Part shown: positions 29,290-37,185 of the stretch, in pieces
Position numbering within the stretch: the first letter of the stretch is position 1
How the letters are laid out: each line of letters starts with the position of its first letter
NCBI RefSeq assembly: GCF_009380155.1
Contig: NZ_WHUV01000002.1
Span: 186,001 to 250,000 of the forward strand
Reading direction: 5' to 3'
DNA length: 64,000 nt
Source: Pseudomonas piscis
GTDB lineage: Bacteria > Pseudomonadota > Gammaproteobacteria > Pseudomonadales > Pseudomonadaceae
Made by a program: the position numbers and the translations under genes
Notes under the pieces: generated by a model
Told to the model about the DNA's origin: nothing
The model's database searches: none
Seen by the model: the letters and a program-made list of their open reading frames with translations, nothing else

Positions 29290-29853
29290 GTGCATAAGGA
29301 AAACAGTCATCGGGCTTCGGTCCTGCAACATGTCAGCCTCAATGTCCGGCGCCTGCGCCACGCCGCCGGCTTGAGCCAGAGTGCCCTGGCGCAGAAGTCG
29401 ACGGTCAGCCGGCGGATGCTGGTGGCCATCGAGGCGGGGGAGAAGAACGTCAGCCTCGGGACCCTGGATCGGGTCGCCGAGGCCCTGGGCGTGGCCTTCA
29501 GCGACCTGATCCAGGCCCCGGATTCCCGGGACTCCAGCCGTATCAACGAGCTTGCCTGGGCGGGGCTGATTCCCGGCAGCCGCGCAGTGCTGCTGTCCAA
29601 GGCCGAGGCCAGCCGTGAGGTGGAACTGTGGGAATGGCACCTGGAGCCTGGCGAGGAGTACCGCTCCGAGTGCGATGCCCAGGGCTGGAGCGAGCAGTTG
29701 TATGTGTTCGAGGGCTGCCTGACGGTGTTCTTCGGCGACACCGAGCGCCGCCTGGAAAGCGGCGACTTCTTCATGTTCGCCAGCCATGTACCCCATGGCT
29801 ACCGCAACGATGGCACCCAGCCCACGCGCTTCGTGCGCAACGTGGTGATCTGA
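29290..29853 (+). CDS. XRE-family transcriptional regulator with C-terminal cupin domain
   Basis: The 187-residue protein has an N-terminal helix-turn-helix (LNVRRLRHAAGLSQSALAQKSTVSRRMLVAIEAGE-type, about residues 14-65) and a C-terminal single cupin (about 105-187) with EWHLEPGEEYRSE and ESGDFFMFASHVPHGYRNDG. Such regulators sense small molecules through the cupin. The start is uncertain: GTG at 29290 keeps the promoter palindrome outside the gene, whereas ATG at 29236 would place it inside. The divergent EamA exporter is its most likely target. Confidence 0.8.
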   Translation: MHKENSHRASVLQHVSLNVRRLRHAAGLSQSALAQKSTVSRRMLVAIEAGEKNVSLGTLDRVAEALGVAFSDLIQAPDSRDSSRINELAWAGLIPGSRAVLLSKAEASREVELWEWHLEPGEEYRSECDAQGWSEQLYVFEGCLTVFFGDTERRLESGDFFMFASHVPHGYRNDGTQPTRFVRNVVI

Positions 29854-29965
29854 TTCCGCGACAACTGTCCGCCTGCCAACAGTGGTTGGGCAGTTTGCCT
29901 GTTTTGTATTGCGGTGTTTTGTCGGTTTTATTCATAGCTCATTGAAATAGAAGGTTTTTATTCCT

Positions 29966-29981
29966 GGGCACAAGTTCTGCA
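29966..29981 (+). promoter_or_regulatory. Putative sigma-54 promoter for sfnB
   Basis: GGGCACAAGTTCTGCA matches TGGCAC-N5-TTGCA with GG at 29967-29968 and GC at 29979-29980, the required ten bases between them. It lies 64 bases before the sfnB start. In P. putida the sfn genes are driven by sigma-54 with the activator SfnR. Confidence 0.55.
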
Positions 29982-30044
29982 ATGGTCCTGGCGGCAGGCA
30001 CCCGACGGGTGTCGATCTTGACCACCAGCAAGCGGAACCGGCCC

Positions 30045-31247
30045 ATGACAGCTCCAGCCCAACCCCCTCGCACTGCCCATATCATCCGCAGCGATGCCGA
30101 AGCCATCAGCATCGCCCGGGACCTGGCCCGGCGCTTCGCCGTGGAAGCCGCGGTACGTGACCGTGAACGGCGCCTGCCGGTGGCCGAGCTGGACGAGTTC
30201 TCCGCCAGCGGCCTGTGGGGCATCACCATTCCCCGCGAATACGGCGGTGCCGGGGTGTCCTATGTGACCCTGGTGGAGGTGATCAAGATCATCTCCGCCG
30301 CCGACCCATCCCTGGGCCAGTTGCCGCAGAACCACCTGGGGGTGGTGGACATCCTGTTGCAGACCGGCAGCGAGGAGCAGAAGCGCCGCTACTTCAGCCA
30401 AGTGCTGCGGGGCTATCGCTTCGGCAACGCCTTCTCCGAGGCCGGTAGCAAGCATGTCGGCGCCTTCCAGAGCCAGATCCGCTTCGACGGCGACCAGGCC
30501 CGGATCGATGGGCAGAAGTTCTACTGCACCGGTGCCTTGTTCGCCCATATCGTCCCGGCAGTGGCCGTGGATGAGGACGGCCAGGCCCATATCGCGTTCA
30601 TCGAGCGGGACAACCCCGGGCTGACGGTAATCGATAGCTGGGACGGCTTCGGCCAGCGCACCACCGCCAGTGGCGGGGTCAGCCTGCAGGCGGTGCAGGT
30701 GCCGCGCAGCGCGGTGATCCCGGCCCACCGGGCCTTCGACCAGCCCACCGCCGATGGGCCGATCTCCCAGGTGATCCAGGCCGCGATCGACACTGGCATC
30801 GCCGTCGCCGCCCTGGAGGATGCCAAGCTCCACGCCCGGCAATCCCGGCCCTGGATCGACAGTGGCCTGGACCATGGCTGGCAGGATCCCTACACCATCG
30901 CGGCCATCGGCGACCTGGAGTGGCGGGTGCACGGTGCCGAGGAAATCCTCACCCGCGCGGCCCAGGCCATCGACCAGGCCCTGGCCAGCCCTGATGCGGA
31001 CAGCGTCGCCCAAGCCTCGCTGGTGGTGGCCCAGGCCAAGGTGCTGTCCACCGAAAGCGCCTTGCTCGCGGCCAGCAAGCTGTTCGAACTGGCCGGAACT
31101 CGTTCGGTGTCGGCCAGGTACAACCTCGACCGCCACTGGCGCAATGCCCGGACCCACACCCTGCACGATCCGGCCCGCTGGAAATACCACCTGATCGGCA
31201 ATTTCCTGCTCAACGGCGTCAAGCCGGCCCGCCACGCCTGGAACTGA
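30045..31247 (+). CDS. sfnB: SfnB-type sulfur acquisition oxidoreductase (acyl-CoA dehydrogenase fold)
   Basis: The 400-residue flavoprotein has an acyl-CoA-dehydrogenase fold: an N-terminal helical domain (SGLWGITIPREYGGAGVSYVT), a middle beta domain (AFSEAGSKHVGAFQSQIRFDG) and a C-terminal helical domain ending WKYHLIGNFLLNG. It matches SfnB proteins, which take part in use of dimethyl sulfone and other organosulfur compounds as sulfur sources. The ATG at 30045 was chosen over upstream open reading. It starts a run of four plus-strand genes, with LLM monooxygenase nearby, and a sigma-54-like promoter precedes it. The exact substrate is not known. Confidence 0.82.
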   Translation: MTAPAQPPRTAHIIRSDAEAISIARDLARRFAVEAAVRDRERRLPVAELDEFSASGLWGITIPREYGGAGVSYVTLVEVIKIISAADPSLGQLPQNHLGVVDILLQTGSEEQKRRYFSQVLRGYRFGNAFSEAGSKHVGAFQSQIRFDGDQARIDGQKFYCTGALFAHIVPAVAVDEDGQAHIAFIERDNPGLTVIDSWDGFGQRTTASGGVSLQAVQVPRSAVIPAHRAFDQPTADGPISQVIQAAIDTGIAVAALEDAKLHARQSRPWIDSGLDHGWQDPYTIAAIGDLEWRVHGAEEILTRAAQAIDQALASPDADSVAQASLVVAQAKVLSTESALLAASKLFELAGTRSVSARYNLDRHWRNARTHTLHDPARWKYHLIGNFLLNGVKPARHAWN

Positions 31248-31258
31248 AGGACAGCCCC

Positions 31259-31732
31259 ATGAATGCCTTGACTCGACCCGATACCCCCCAGGATGCCCTG
31301 GCCCGCAATGCCGAACAGTTGCAGCGGGCCCGAGCCCTGTTGCACCAGACCCTGGCCTACGTACGCCAGCAAGCGCGGCCGTGGCCGGGCAGCGGCTTGG
31401 CGCAGGCCAGCCAGGACCCCTACGTGATCAGCCGCTTCGGTGACCTGCATATCCGCATCGAAGTGGCCGCGGCCCTGCAGGAGCGTGCCCAGCGCCACTT
31501 GCACGCGGAGCAGGACCCGGCCCAGACCCGGGTCGCCCTGGCGGAGGCGGCGATCGCCGTCGGCGAAGCGTTGCTGGCTGCCAGCAACGCCGAGTTCGAA
31601 CTCACCGGCCAGCGCAGCCCGCAGCCCTCGACCCTGGACGACCCGCTGCGTTGGAAGTACCAGTTGATCGGCAACTATCGCCTCAATGGCGTGTTGCCCG
31701 AAGGTTCGGGAGTGCTGCCTGATGCCCCGTGA
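31259..31732 (+). CDS. Half-length SfnB-like protein (acyl-CoA dehydrogenase C-terminal domain only)
   Basis: This 157-residue protein corresponds to only the C-terminal helical domain of the neighbouring SfnB. Shared landmarks are DPYVISRFGDLHIRIEVAAA against DPYTIAAIGDLEWRVHGAEE, and DPLRWKYQLIGNYRLNGVLP against DPARWKYHLIGNFLLNGVKP. The N-terminal and FAD-binding middle domains are absent, so it cannot be an enzyme by itself. It starts 11 bases after sfnB and overlaps the LLM monooxygenase gene by 11 bases. It is intact and well placed, so it may be a partner subunit, perhaps pairing with SfnB, and is not obviously a decaying remnant. Confidence 0.7.
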   Translation: MNALTRPDTPQDALARNAEQLQRARALLHQTLAYVRQQARPWPGSGLAQASQDPYVISRFGDLHIRIEVAAALQERAQRHLHAEQDPAQTRVALAEAAIAVGEALLAASNAEFELTGQRSPQPSTLDDPLRWKYQLIGNYRLNGVLPEGSGVLPDAP

Positions 31733-33152
31733 GATCCGCCTCAATGCCTTCGACATGAACTGCGTCGGTCATCAGTCTCCCGGGCTCTGGGCCCACCCCC
31801 GGGATCGCTCCTGGCAGTACAAGGACCTGGAATACTGGACCGACCTGGCGCGAATCCTCGAGAGGGGCAAGTTCGACGGGCTGTTCATCGCCGATGTGCT
31901 GGGCATCTATGACGTCTACAAAGGCAACGGCGAGGCGGCGATCCGCCAGGCGGCCCAAGTGCCGGTGAACGATCCGCTGCAACTGATTCCGCCCATGGCC
32001 CTGGTCACCGAACACCTGGGGTTCGGCCTGACCGCGTCGCTGTCTTTCGAGCACCCTTATCCTTTCGCCCGGCGCCTTTCCACCCTCGATCACCTGACCA
32101 AGGGCCGGGCCGGTTGGAACATCGTCACCTCGTACCTGGAGAGCGGTGCACGCAACATCGGCCAGCAGGCCCAGACCGAGCACGACGCCCGCTATGACTA
32201 CGCCGAGGAGTACCTGGAGGTCTGCTACAAGCTCTGGGAGGGCAGTTGGGAAGACGGCGCGGTGCTGCGCGACCGCGAGCGGCGGATCTTCAGCGATCCA
32301 AGCAAGATCCACGAGATTCGCCACCAGGGCAGGCACTTCCAGGTGCCGGGCATCCATTTGTGCGAGCCTTCGCCGCAGCGCACCCCGGTGCTCTACCAGG
32401 CCGGGGCCTCCAGCCGGGGCAAGCAGTTTGCTGCCGAACAGGCCGAATGCGTGTTCGTCGCGGCGCCCTCCAAGGTGTTGCTGAAAAAGACCGTGGCCGA
32501 TATCCGCAGCCGCGCCGCCGAGGCCGGGCGCGATCCGTCGAAACTGCTGATCTTCAACCTGCAGACGGTGATCCTCGGCGAGACCGATGCCCAGGCCAAG
32601 GCCAAGTTCGAGGAGTACAAGAGCTGGGTCAGCTACGAAGGCGCCATGGCCCTGATCAGTGGCTGGACCGGCATCGATTTCAGTCGCTTTCGCCCCGACG
32701 AACCGCTGCAGCATGTGCATACCAATGCCATCCAGTCGGCGGTGGAGGCCTTCTCCACGGCAGATCCGAACAAGGTCTGGACACCCCACGAGCTGGCGGA
32801 CTGGGTGGGCATCGGTGGTTTCGGCCCGTTGTTCGTCGGTGGTCCCCAGACCGTGGCCGACCTGTTGCAGGAGTGGGTCGAGGAAACCGACGTGGATGGC
32901 TTCAACCTGGCCTACGCCTTGACCCATGAAACCTTTATCGACGCGGTGGAACTGCTGGTGCCGGAGTTGCAGAAGCGCGGGGCGTACAAGACCGACTATG
33001 CGCCAGGTACCCTGCGCGAGAAGCTGTTCGGCGCAGGCCCCAGGTTGCCCGAGAGCCATCCGGGCAGTGCCTGGCGCGATCTCGGCGCGCAACGCCAGGT
33101 GGTAGCGGCTGCCGAGCCGGTGCGGCTGCGCCCGGCGGCGCAGCGGCCGTAG
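31722..33152 (+). CDS. LLM-class flavin-dependent monooxygenase (NtaA/SnaA/DszA/SoxA type)
   Basis: The 476-residue protein is a bacterial-luciferase-like TIM barrel of the NtaA/DszA branch, with RGKFDGLFIADVLGIYD, the conserved TKGRAGWNIVTSYLESGARN segment and TPVLYQAGASSRGKQFAAEQAE. Such enzymes use FMNH2 from a separate reductase to cleave C-S or C-N bonds. With SfnB it points to organosulfur oxidation. No flavin reductase gene is in the immediate cluster. The ATG at 31722 overlaps the previous stop. Confidence 0.85.
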   Translation: MPREIRLNAFDMNCVGHQSPGLWAHPRDRSWQYKDLEYWTDLARILERGKFDGLFIADVLGIYDVYKGNGEAAIRQAAQVPVNDPLQLIPPMALVTEHLGFGLTASLSFEHPYPFARRLSTLDHLTKGRAGWNIVTSYLESGARNIGQQAQTEHDARYDYAEEYLEVCYKLWEGSWEDGAVLRDRERRIFSDPSKIHEIRHQGRHFQVPGIHLCEPSPQRTPVLYQAGASSRGKQFAAEQAECVFVAAPSKVLLKKTVADIRSRAAEAGRDPSKLLIFNLQTVILGETDAQAKAKFEEYKSWVSYEGAMALISGWTGIDFSRFRPDEPLQHVHTNAIQSAVEAFSTADPNKVWTPHELADWVGIGGFGPLFVGGPQTVADLLQEWVEETDVDGFNLAYALTHETFIDAVELLVPELQKRGAYKTDYAPGTLREKLFGAGPRLPESHPGSAWRDLGAQRQVVAAAEPVRLRPAAQRP

Positions 33153-33209
33153 TGCGTCACTCGGTGTCCGCTGGCGGCAGCGGTCACGCGGGGGCACCAG
33201 GGAGCGGTC

Positions 33210-34121
33210 ATGGAAATGTACGAGTCGCTGCGACACTGGGCCCGGGTGCGGCCCTTGGCCAACGCCCTGCGTCACAAGCGCCGGGGCCGTTGGCATGGTT
33301 GGCGCTGGATCGATGTACTGCGCGATGTCGAGCGCCTGGCCGATGGCTTGCGCCAGCATGGCCTTGGCTGGCGCTCCCGGCTGATCCTGAGTGGGGCGTT
33401 CGAGCCGGACCTGCTGCTTTTGGCCCTGGCGGCGCGCAGCCTGGGGGCCGAGGTGGCGAGCCTCGACGACCAGTCGCCCATCGGGGCCTTGCGTCAATGC
33501 CTGTGGCGCTGGCGGCCCAGCCATGTGTTCGTCGGCAGCGGCCGGCAACTGGCGTGCTGGATGGCGGCGGGGGAGAACGGCGTGGCCCCCGGCCTGCTGA
33601 TCGTCCGTGAGTCGCCAGTCGGCTTGGCGAGTTCGCGCCAGTCCTGGCTGGCCTTCAGTCAGTTGCTGGGGCCCGGCAGTGGTTCCCGGCACCAGGCATC
33701 CTGGCGTCAGCGCAACGCTACCGGACAGTTGTGGAGCGAGGAGGGGACCCAATGGCCGGGCGGGCTGGAGGTGTTGCTCGGGCAATGGCTGGGTAGCGGG
33801 CACAGCCTGGCGTTTCCTGAAAACCAGGGTTCGGCGGCCCGTGACCGGCGCGAAGTGGCTCCTAGCGACCTGCTGCTGTCACCGCTGCGTTTGCAGGGCC
33901 TGGCAGAGGAGATCGAATCCCGCCTGGGGCCCGTCGGTAGCTGGCGCCGACGCTTGTGGGGCTGGACCATGCGCCATCCGCGCAGCGCCCTGGCGCGGCT
34001 GCTGGAGCGCCAGGTGCGGCGTGTTCTGGGCCTGGCCCGCCTGCGCTTCATCTGGCAGCCGATGCCGTCCCAAGGAGCGCTACCGGGCTGGATCGGCAGG
34101 TTCGAACGCCGCCCCGGATAG
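33210..34121 (+). CDS. Degenerate acyl-CoA synthetase-like (AMP-binding) protein
   Basis: The 303-residue protein keeps the start of a long-chain acyl-CoA synthetase (ANALRHKRRGRWHGWRWIDVL, then RLADGLRQHGLGWRSRLILSG and ALAARSLGAEVASLDDQSP) and a later family region (EVAPSDLLLSPLRLQGLAEEIESR up to RFIWQPMP). The ATP-binding TSGTTG-type loop that should lie between them is missing, and so is the whole C-terminal half of a normal protein of about 600 residues. It cannot adenylate a substrate. The frame is open, which argues against recent decay. It may bind an acyl ligand or be a relic. Confidence 0.6.
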   Translation: MEMYESLRHWARVRPLANALRHKRRGRWHGWRWIDVLRDVERLADGLRQHGLGWRSRLILSGAFEPDLLLLALAARSLGAEVASLDDQSPIGALRQCLWRWRPSHVFVGSGRQLACWMAAGENGVAPGLLIVRESPVGLASSRQSWLAFSQLLGPGSGSRHQASWRQRNATGQLWSEEGTQWPGGLEVLLGQWLGSGHSLAFPENQGSAARDRREVAPSDLLLSPLRLQGLAEEIESRLGPVGSWRRRLWGWTMRHPRSALARLLERQVRRVLGLARLRFIWQPMPSQGALPGWIGRFERRPG

Positions 34122-34295
34122 GCCACAGCGGATGGCGTCCTACTTTGGTACTGCCTGGCGAATCCGGCCGTGGTGCAAGCCTATTATCTTGCTGGGGATG
34201 TTCCAGGTGCCGGGCCAGGCATTACCCTGCTGCACGGGAACGCCCCATGCCCACCCGGGGCCAGAGTCCCGGCCAATCCTGACCGCGAGCACTTC

Positions 34296-35729
34296 ATGAA
34301 CCAGACCCCAATCGGGCAACCGGACCCTGTCCCCCGCGATGCCGAGATCCTGATCATCGGTGGCGGCCTCAGTGGCGCCTCGCTGGCCGCGCAATTGCTA
34401 CGCCAACCGGGGCGGCGCCGCATCCTGGTGATCGAGCCGCGTACCGAGCTGGGGCGCGGCGAGGCCTATAGCGCCACCGAACTGGGCCATACGCTCAATG
34501 GCAATGCGGCGCGCATGAGCATCGACCCGGACAACCCCGACGACCTGACCCAGTGGCTGACCCAGCATATCGCCGAAGGTGGCTGGCCCGAATCGGCCGG
34601 CCAGCCGGTGCCCATCAGCGAGCTCTTCCCGCCCCGGGGGCTGTTCGGGGTCTATGTCCAGCAGCGTTTGGCCGAGGCCCGGGCGCTGGGTTTGGAGCAG
34701 GGCTCCTCAGTGGAGCATGTGCGCAGTGAGGTGGTGGACCTGCAGGGCCATGAGGGCGGGATTGCACTGACCCTGGCCGATGGGCGCCAGTTGCGGGGCG
34801 CGGTGGCGGTGCTGGCCACGGGCATGTTCCCCGCCGCCCGTACTCGGCAAACCCATTCCAGTGGCCTCAACGCTGCCGCCCTGGACCCTTGGGATGTGAA
34901 TGCCATGGCGCGCCTGGACCCGATGTCCAGGGTGCTGATCATCGGTTCCGGGCTGACCATGGTCGATGCGGTGGTGTCGCTGGAGCAAGCCGGGCACCGG
35001 GGCCCCATCGAAGTGTTTTCCCGCCACGGGCTGCTGCCCCATGTCCGTCGGCAACCGCCGGCCTGGGTCGACTTCCTGGGCCAGGCCCCGGCGATCCGCA
35101 GCCCCCGCCAATTGCTCCGCGAGCTGCGTCGCCAGTGCTGCCAGGCCCTGGCCCAGGGTATCGACTGGCAAGCGCCGTTGGACACGGTGCGGGTGCATAT
35201 CCCGCGTTTGTGGAGCCAGGCCAGCGATTTCCAGCGTCGCCAGTTCGTACGGCATGTGCGGCCCTGGTGGGAGAGCCATCACCATCGTTCGCCGCCCTTG
35301 AGCGATGAACTGGTGAGGCGCCTGCATGCCCAGGGTCGGCTGCGGATCCATGCCGCCAGCTACCAGGGGTTGGAGCCGGACAGCGAGGGGCACCTGGCGA
35401 TTCGCTTGCGTTATCGCGGCAGCCGGGAAAGCACGCGGGTGTTGGGCGATGCCTTGATCAACTCCAGTGGCATCGAGTACGACTGGCGCCGGGTGGACCG
35501 GCCCTTGCCCCGGCAGCTCCTGGCCCGGGGCCTGGTGCAACCGGGACCGCTGGCCCTGGGCATCAGTGCCGAGCCCGACGGCGCGGTGCATGACGCCCAG
35601 GGCCGGGCCGGCGAACGCCTGTTCGCCATGGGCCCGCCATTGCGTGGCCTGTGGTGGGAAAGCACTGCGGTCACCGATGTGGCCCTGCAAGCCAAGGCCC
35701 TGGCCATACGCCTGGCAGCATTGTTGTAG
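34296..35729 (+). CDS. FAD/NAD(P)-binding protein (putative monooxygenase or reductase)
   Basis: The 477-residue protein has an N-terminal dinucleotide fold (ILIIGGGLSGASLAAQLL at about residues 17-34) and a second Rossmann-like motif (RVLIIGSGLTMVDAVVSLEQ at about 213-232), the layout of the PF13454 FAD-NAD(P)-binding family. Such proteins occur in siderophore, sulfur and hydroxylation clusters, with few characterised. The ATG at 34296 was chosen because the motif then lies at the usual distance. It ends the plus-strand run that begins with sfnB and could supply a second flavin activity to that cluster. Confidence 0.75.
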   Translation: MNQTPIGQPDPVPRDAEILIIGGGLSGASLAAQLLRQPGRRRILVIEPRTELGRGEAYSATELGHTLNGNAARMSIDPDNPDDLTQWLTQHIAEGGWPESAGQPVPISELFPPRGLFGVYVQQRLAEARALGLEQGSSVEHVRSEVVDLQGHEGGIALTLADGRQLRGAVAVLATGMFPAARTRQTHSSGLNAAALDPWDVNAMARLDPMSRVLIIGSGLTMVDAVVSLEQAGHRGPIEVFSRHGLLPHVRRQPPAWVDFLGQAPAIRSPRQLLRELRRQCCQALAQGIDWQAPLDTVRVHIPRLWSQASDFQRRQFVRHVRPWWESHHHRSPPLSDELVRRLHAQGRLRIHAASYQGLEPDSEGHLAIRLRYRGSRESTRVLGDALINSSGIEYDWRRVDRPLPRQLLARGLVQPGPLALGISAEPDGAVHDAQGRAGERLFAMGPPLRGLWWESTAVTDVALQAKALAIRLAALL

Positions 35730-35805
35730 CCGCTGGCGGGCATTGGGCTTGGCGTGATGAAGGTCCTGCGGGCCTTGACGCAGCCTCGCCCTGGCCCGGC
35801 AGCGG

Positions 35806-36912
35806 TTACAAGGTGATCCAACGTTGCTCCCGGGCGGCCAGGCGGATCGCTGCCGCCAGCCGTTCCACTTCCCAGGCTTCCTGGAAGTCGGTGCCGTCTC
35901 GCCCCTGGCCGCACATCGCCATGAGCAGTTCCTGCACTTCCAGGGTCTTGAGCTCGTTGTAGCCCAGCTGGTGCCCCGGCGCCGGGCTGAAGGCCGCGTA
36001 GCCGGGCAGGGCCGGGCCGGCCAGCAGGCGCTGGAAACCCGGTTGGCCGGCCCGATACAGGCGCAGTTCGTTCAGGCGTTCCTGGTCGAAGGCCAGGGTA
36101 CCCAAGGTGCCGCTGATCTCGAAGGCCAGGTGATTCTTGTAACCGTGCTTGATCCAGCTGCTGCCCAGGCTGCCCCGGGCGCCATTGGCGAAGCGCAGCA
36201 GCGCATGGGCCTGGTCATCCACGGCGATGGCGCGGCGCTCATGGCTGCCGGCCCGGACAGGGCGTTCAGGGTGCACGGTATGGGTATCGGCGCACACCGC
36301 CACCACCGGCCCCATAAGAAAACGCGCCATGGCCAAAAGGTGACTGCCCAGGTCCGCCAGGGCGCCGCCTGCTTGTTGCGGGTCGCAACGCCAGGACCAG
36401 GGGGCGTCCGGATCGGCCATGAAATCCTCGCTGAATTCACCCTGGAAACTCACCAGTTGCCCCAGCTCGCCTTTGTCGATCAGCTCCCGGGCCAGGACGA
36501 TCAACGGATTGTGCTGGTAGTTGTAGCCGACCCGGGTCACCACCCCGGCCGCCTGTGCGGCTTGATGCATCTGCCGGGCCTGTTCGCTGGTCACGGCCAG
36601 AGGTTTTTCGCAGTACACCGCCTTGCCGGCTGCCAGGGCCGCCATGGCCATGGGAAAGTGCAAGTGATTGGGGGTGGCGATCGCCACCAGGCCGACCTGG
36701 GGATCATCGACCAACTGGCGCCAATCCGTGTGGGCCTGGGCGAACCCCCAAGCTTTGGCACACTGCGCGGCGCGTTGCCCATCGGCATCGGCCAGGGCCG
36801 CCAGGCGCGGGCGCACCGGCAGTTCGAATACCGCACCGACACTGCGAAAAGCCAGGGCGTGGGCGCGCCCCATGAATCCGGTTCCGATCAGCCCAACGCC
36901 CAGTTCATCCAT
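35806..36912 (-). CDS. Gfo/Idh/MocA-family oxidoreductase, likely inositol-related
   Basis: The 368-residue protein has the family Rossmann motif (GLIGTGFMGRAHALAF at residues 7-22), the EKPLAV segment near 100 and the GGALADLGSHLLAMARF stretch with the catalytic histidine. It is about 30 residues longer than IolG. Two boxes like those of the iolR-iolC promoter lie 43-85 bases before its start, so I infer it belongs to the inositol regulon, perhaps acting on scyllo-inositol, D-chiro-inositol or an inositol-derived sugar. Nothing else beside it concerns inositol. The exact substrate cannot be read from the sequence. Confidence 0.78.
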   Translation of the reverse strand: MDELGVGLIGTGFMGRAHALAFRSVGAVFELPVRPRLAALADADGQRAAQCAKAWGFAQAHTDWRQLVDDPQVGLVAIATPNHLHFPMAMAALAAGKAVYCEKPLAVTSEQARQMHQAAQAAGVVTRVGYNYQHNPLIVLARELIDKGELGQLVSFQGEFSEDFMADPDAPWSWRCDPQQAGGALADLGSHLLAMARFLMGPVVAVCADTHTVHPERPVRAGSHERRAIAVDDQAHALLRFANGARGSLGSSWIKHGYKNHLAFEISGTLGTLAFDQERLNELRLYRAGQPGFQRLLAGPALPGYAAFSPAPGHQLGYNELKTLEVQELLMAMCGQGRDGTDFQEAWEVERLAAAIRLAAREQRWITL

Positions 36913-36954
36913 CGCCGCACCTTTGGAGTTGTTGTGGTAGGGATGGCTATTTAT

Positions 36955-36997
36955 GGAATAAAAATTTCTTTAATTCAATATTGAGAATAAATATTCT
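36955..36997. promoter_or_regulatory. Pair of IolR-like operators before the distant dehydrogenase gene
   Basis: GGAATAAAAATTTC (36955-36968) and AGAATAAATATTCT (36984-36997) start 29 bases apart. The second shares 12 consecutive bases (AGAATAAATATT) with the second box at iolC. On the minus strand TTGAAT (36978-36973) and CATAAA, 17 bases on, could be -35 and -10, so the boxes would flank the -35. Confidence 0.6.
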
Positions 36998-37008
36998 TTT
37001 TGTGCGCC

Positions 37009-37126
37009 CCTGTAGGAGCATCGCTTGCTTGCGATGGTCGTTAACGATGACTTGGATTGCCTGACGGGACGCGGTGTCCTCGGGTTCATCGCGCGCAATC
37101 GAGCGTCCACCGGCTGCTGCTACAGG
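37009..37126. repeat. Imperfect inverted repeat of REP-like type
   Basis: The element opens with CCTGTAGGAGC and closes with GCTGCTACAGG, inverted copies with two mismatches, and carries inner short inverted segments (ATCGC...GCGAT). The ends resemble the TGTAGGAGC repeats scattered between genes in P. fluorescens-group genomes. It is noncoding. Confidence 0.5.
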
Positions 37127-37141
37127 TTTATGTGGGGCATG

Positions 37142-37169
37142 AAAAAGGCAGCCTGCAGGCTGCCTTTTT
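37142..37169 (-). terminator. Terminator of the SDR/phosphotransferase operon
   Basis: A perfect palindrome with arms AAAAAGGCAGCCTG and CAGGCTGCCTTTTT lies 16 bases after the SDR stop. It has A and T tracts on both sides and can work in both directions. Confidence 0.85.
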
Positions 37170-37185
37170 GTACGGCGCAGGTGGC

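Noticed and set aside
33210..34121. The degenerate acyl-CoA synthetase as a recent frameshift pseudogene
   Set aside because: The missing ATP-binding loop is not found in the other two frames, so it is a deletion and not a shift; the frame is fully open.
37009..37126. A CRISPR-like or tRNA-like structure
   Set aside because: There is one imperfect inverted repeat, not regularly spaced direct repeats, and no cloverleaf can be drawn.
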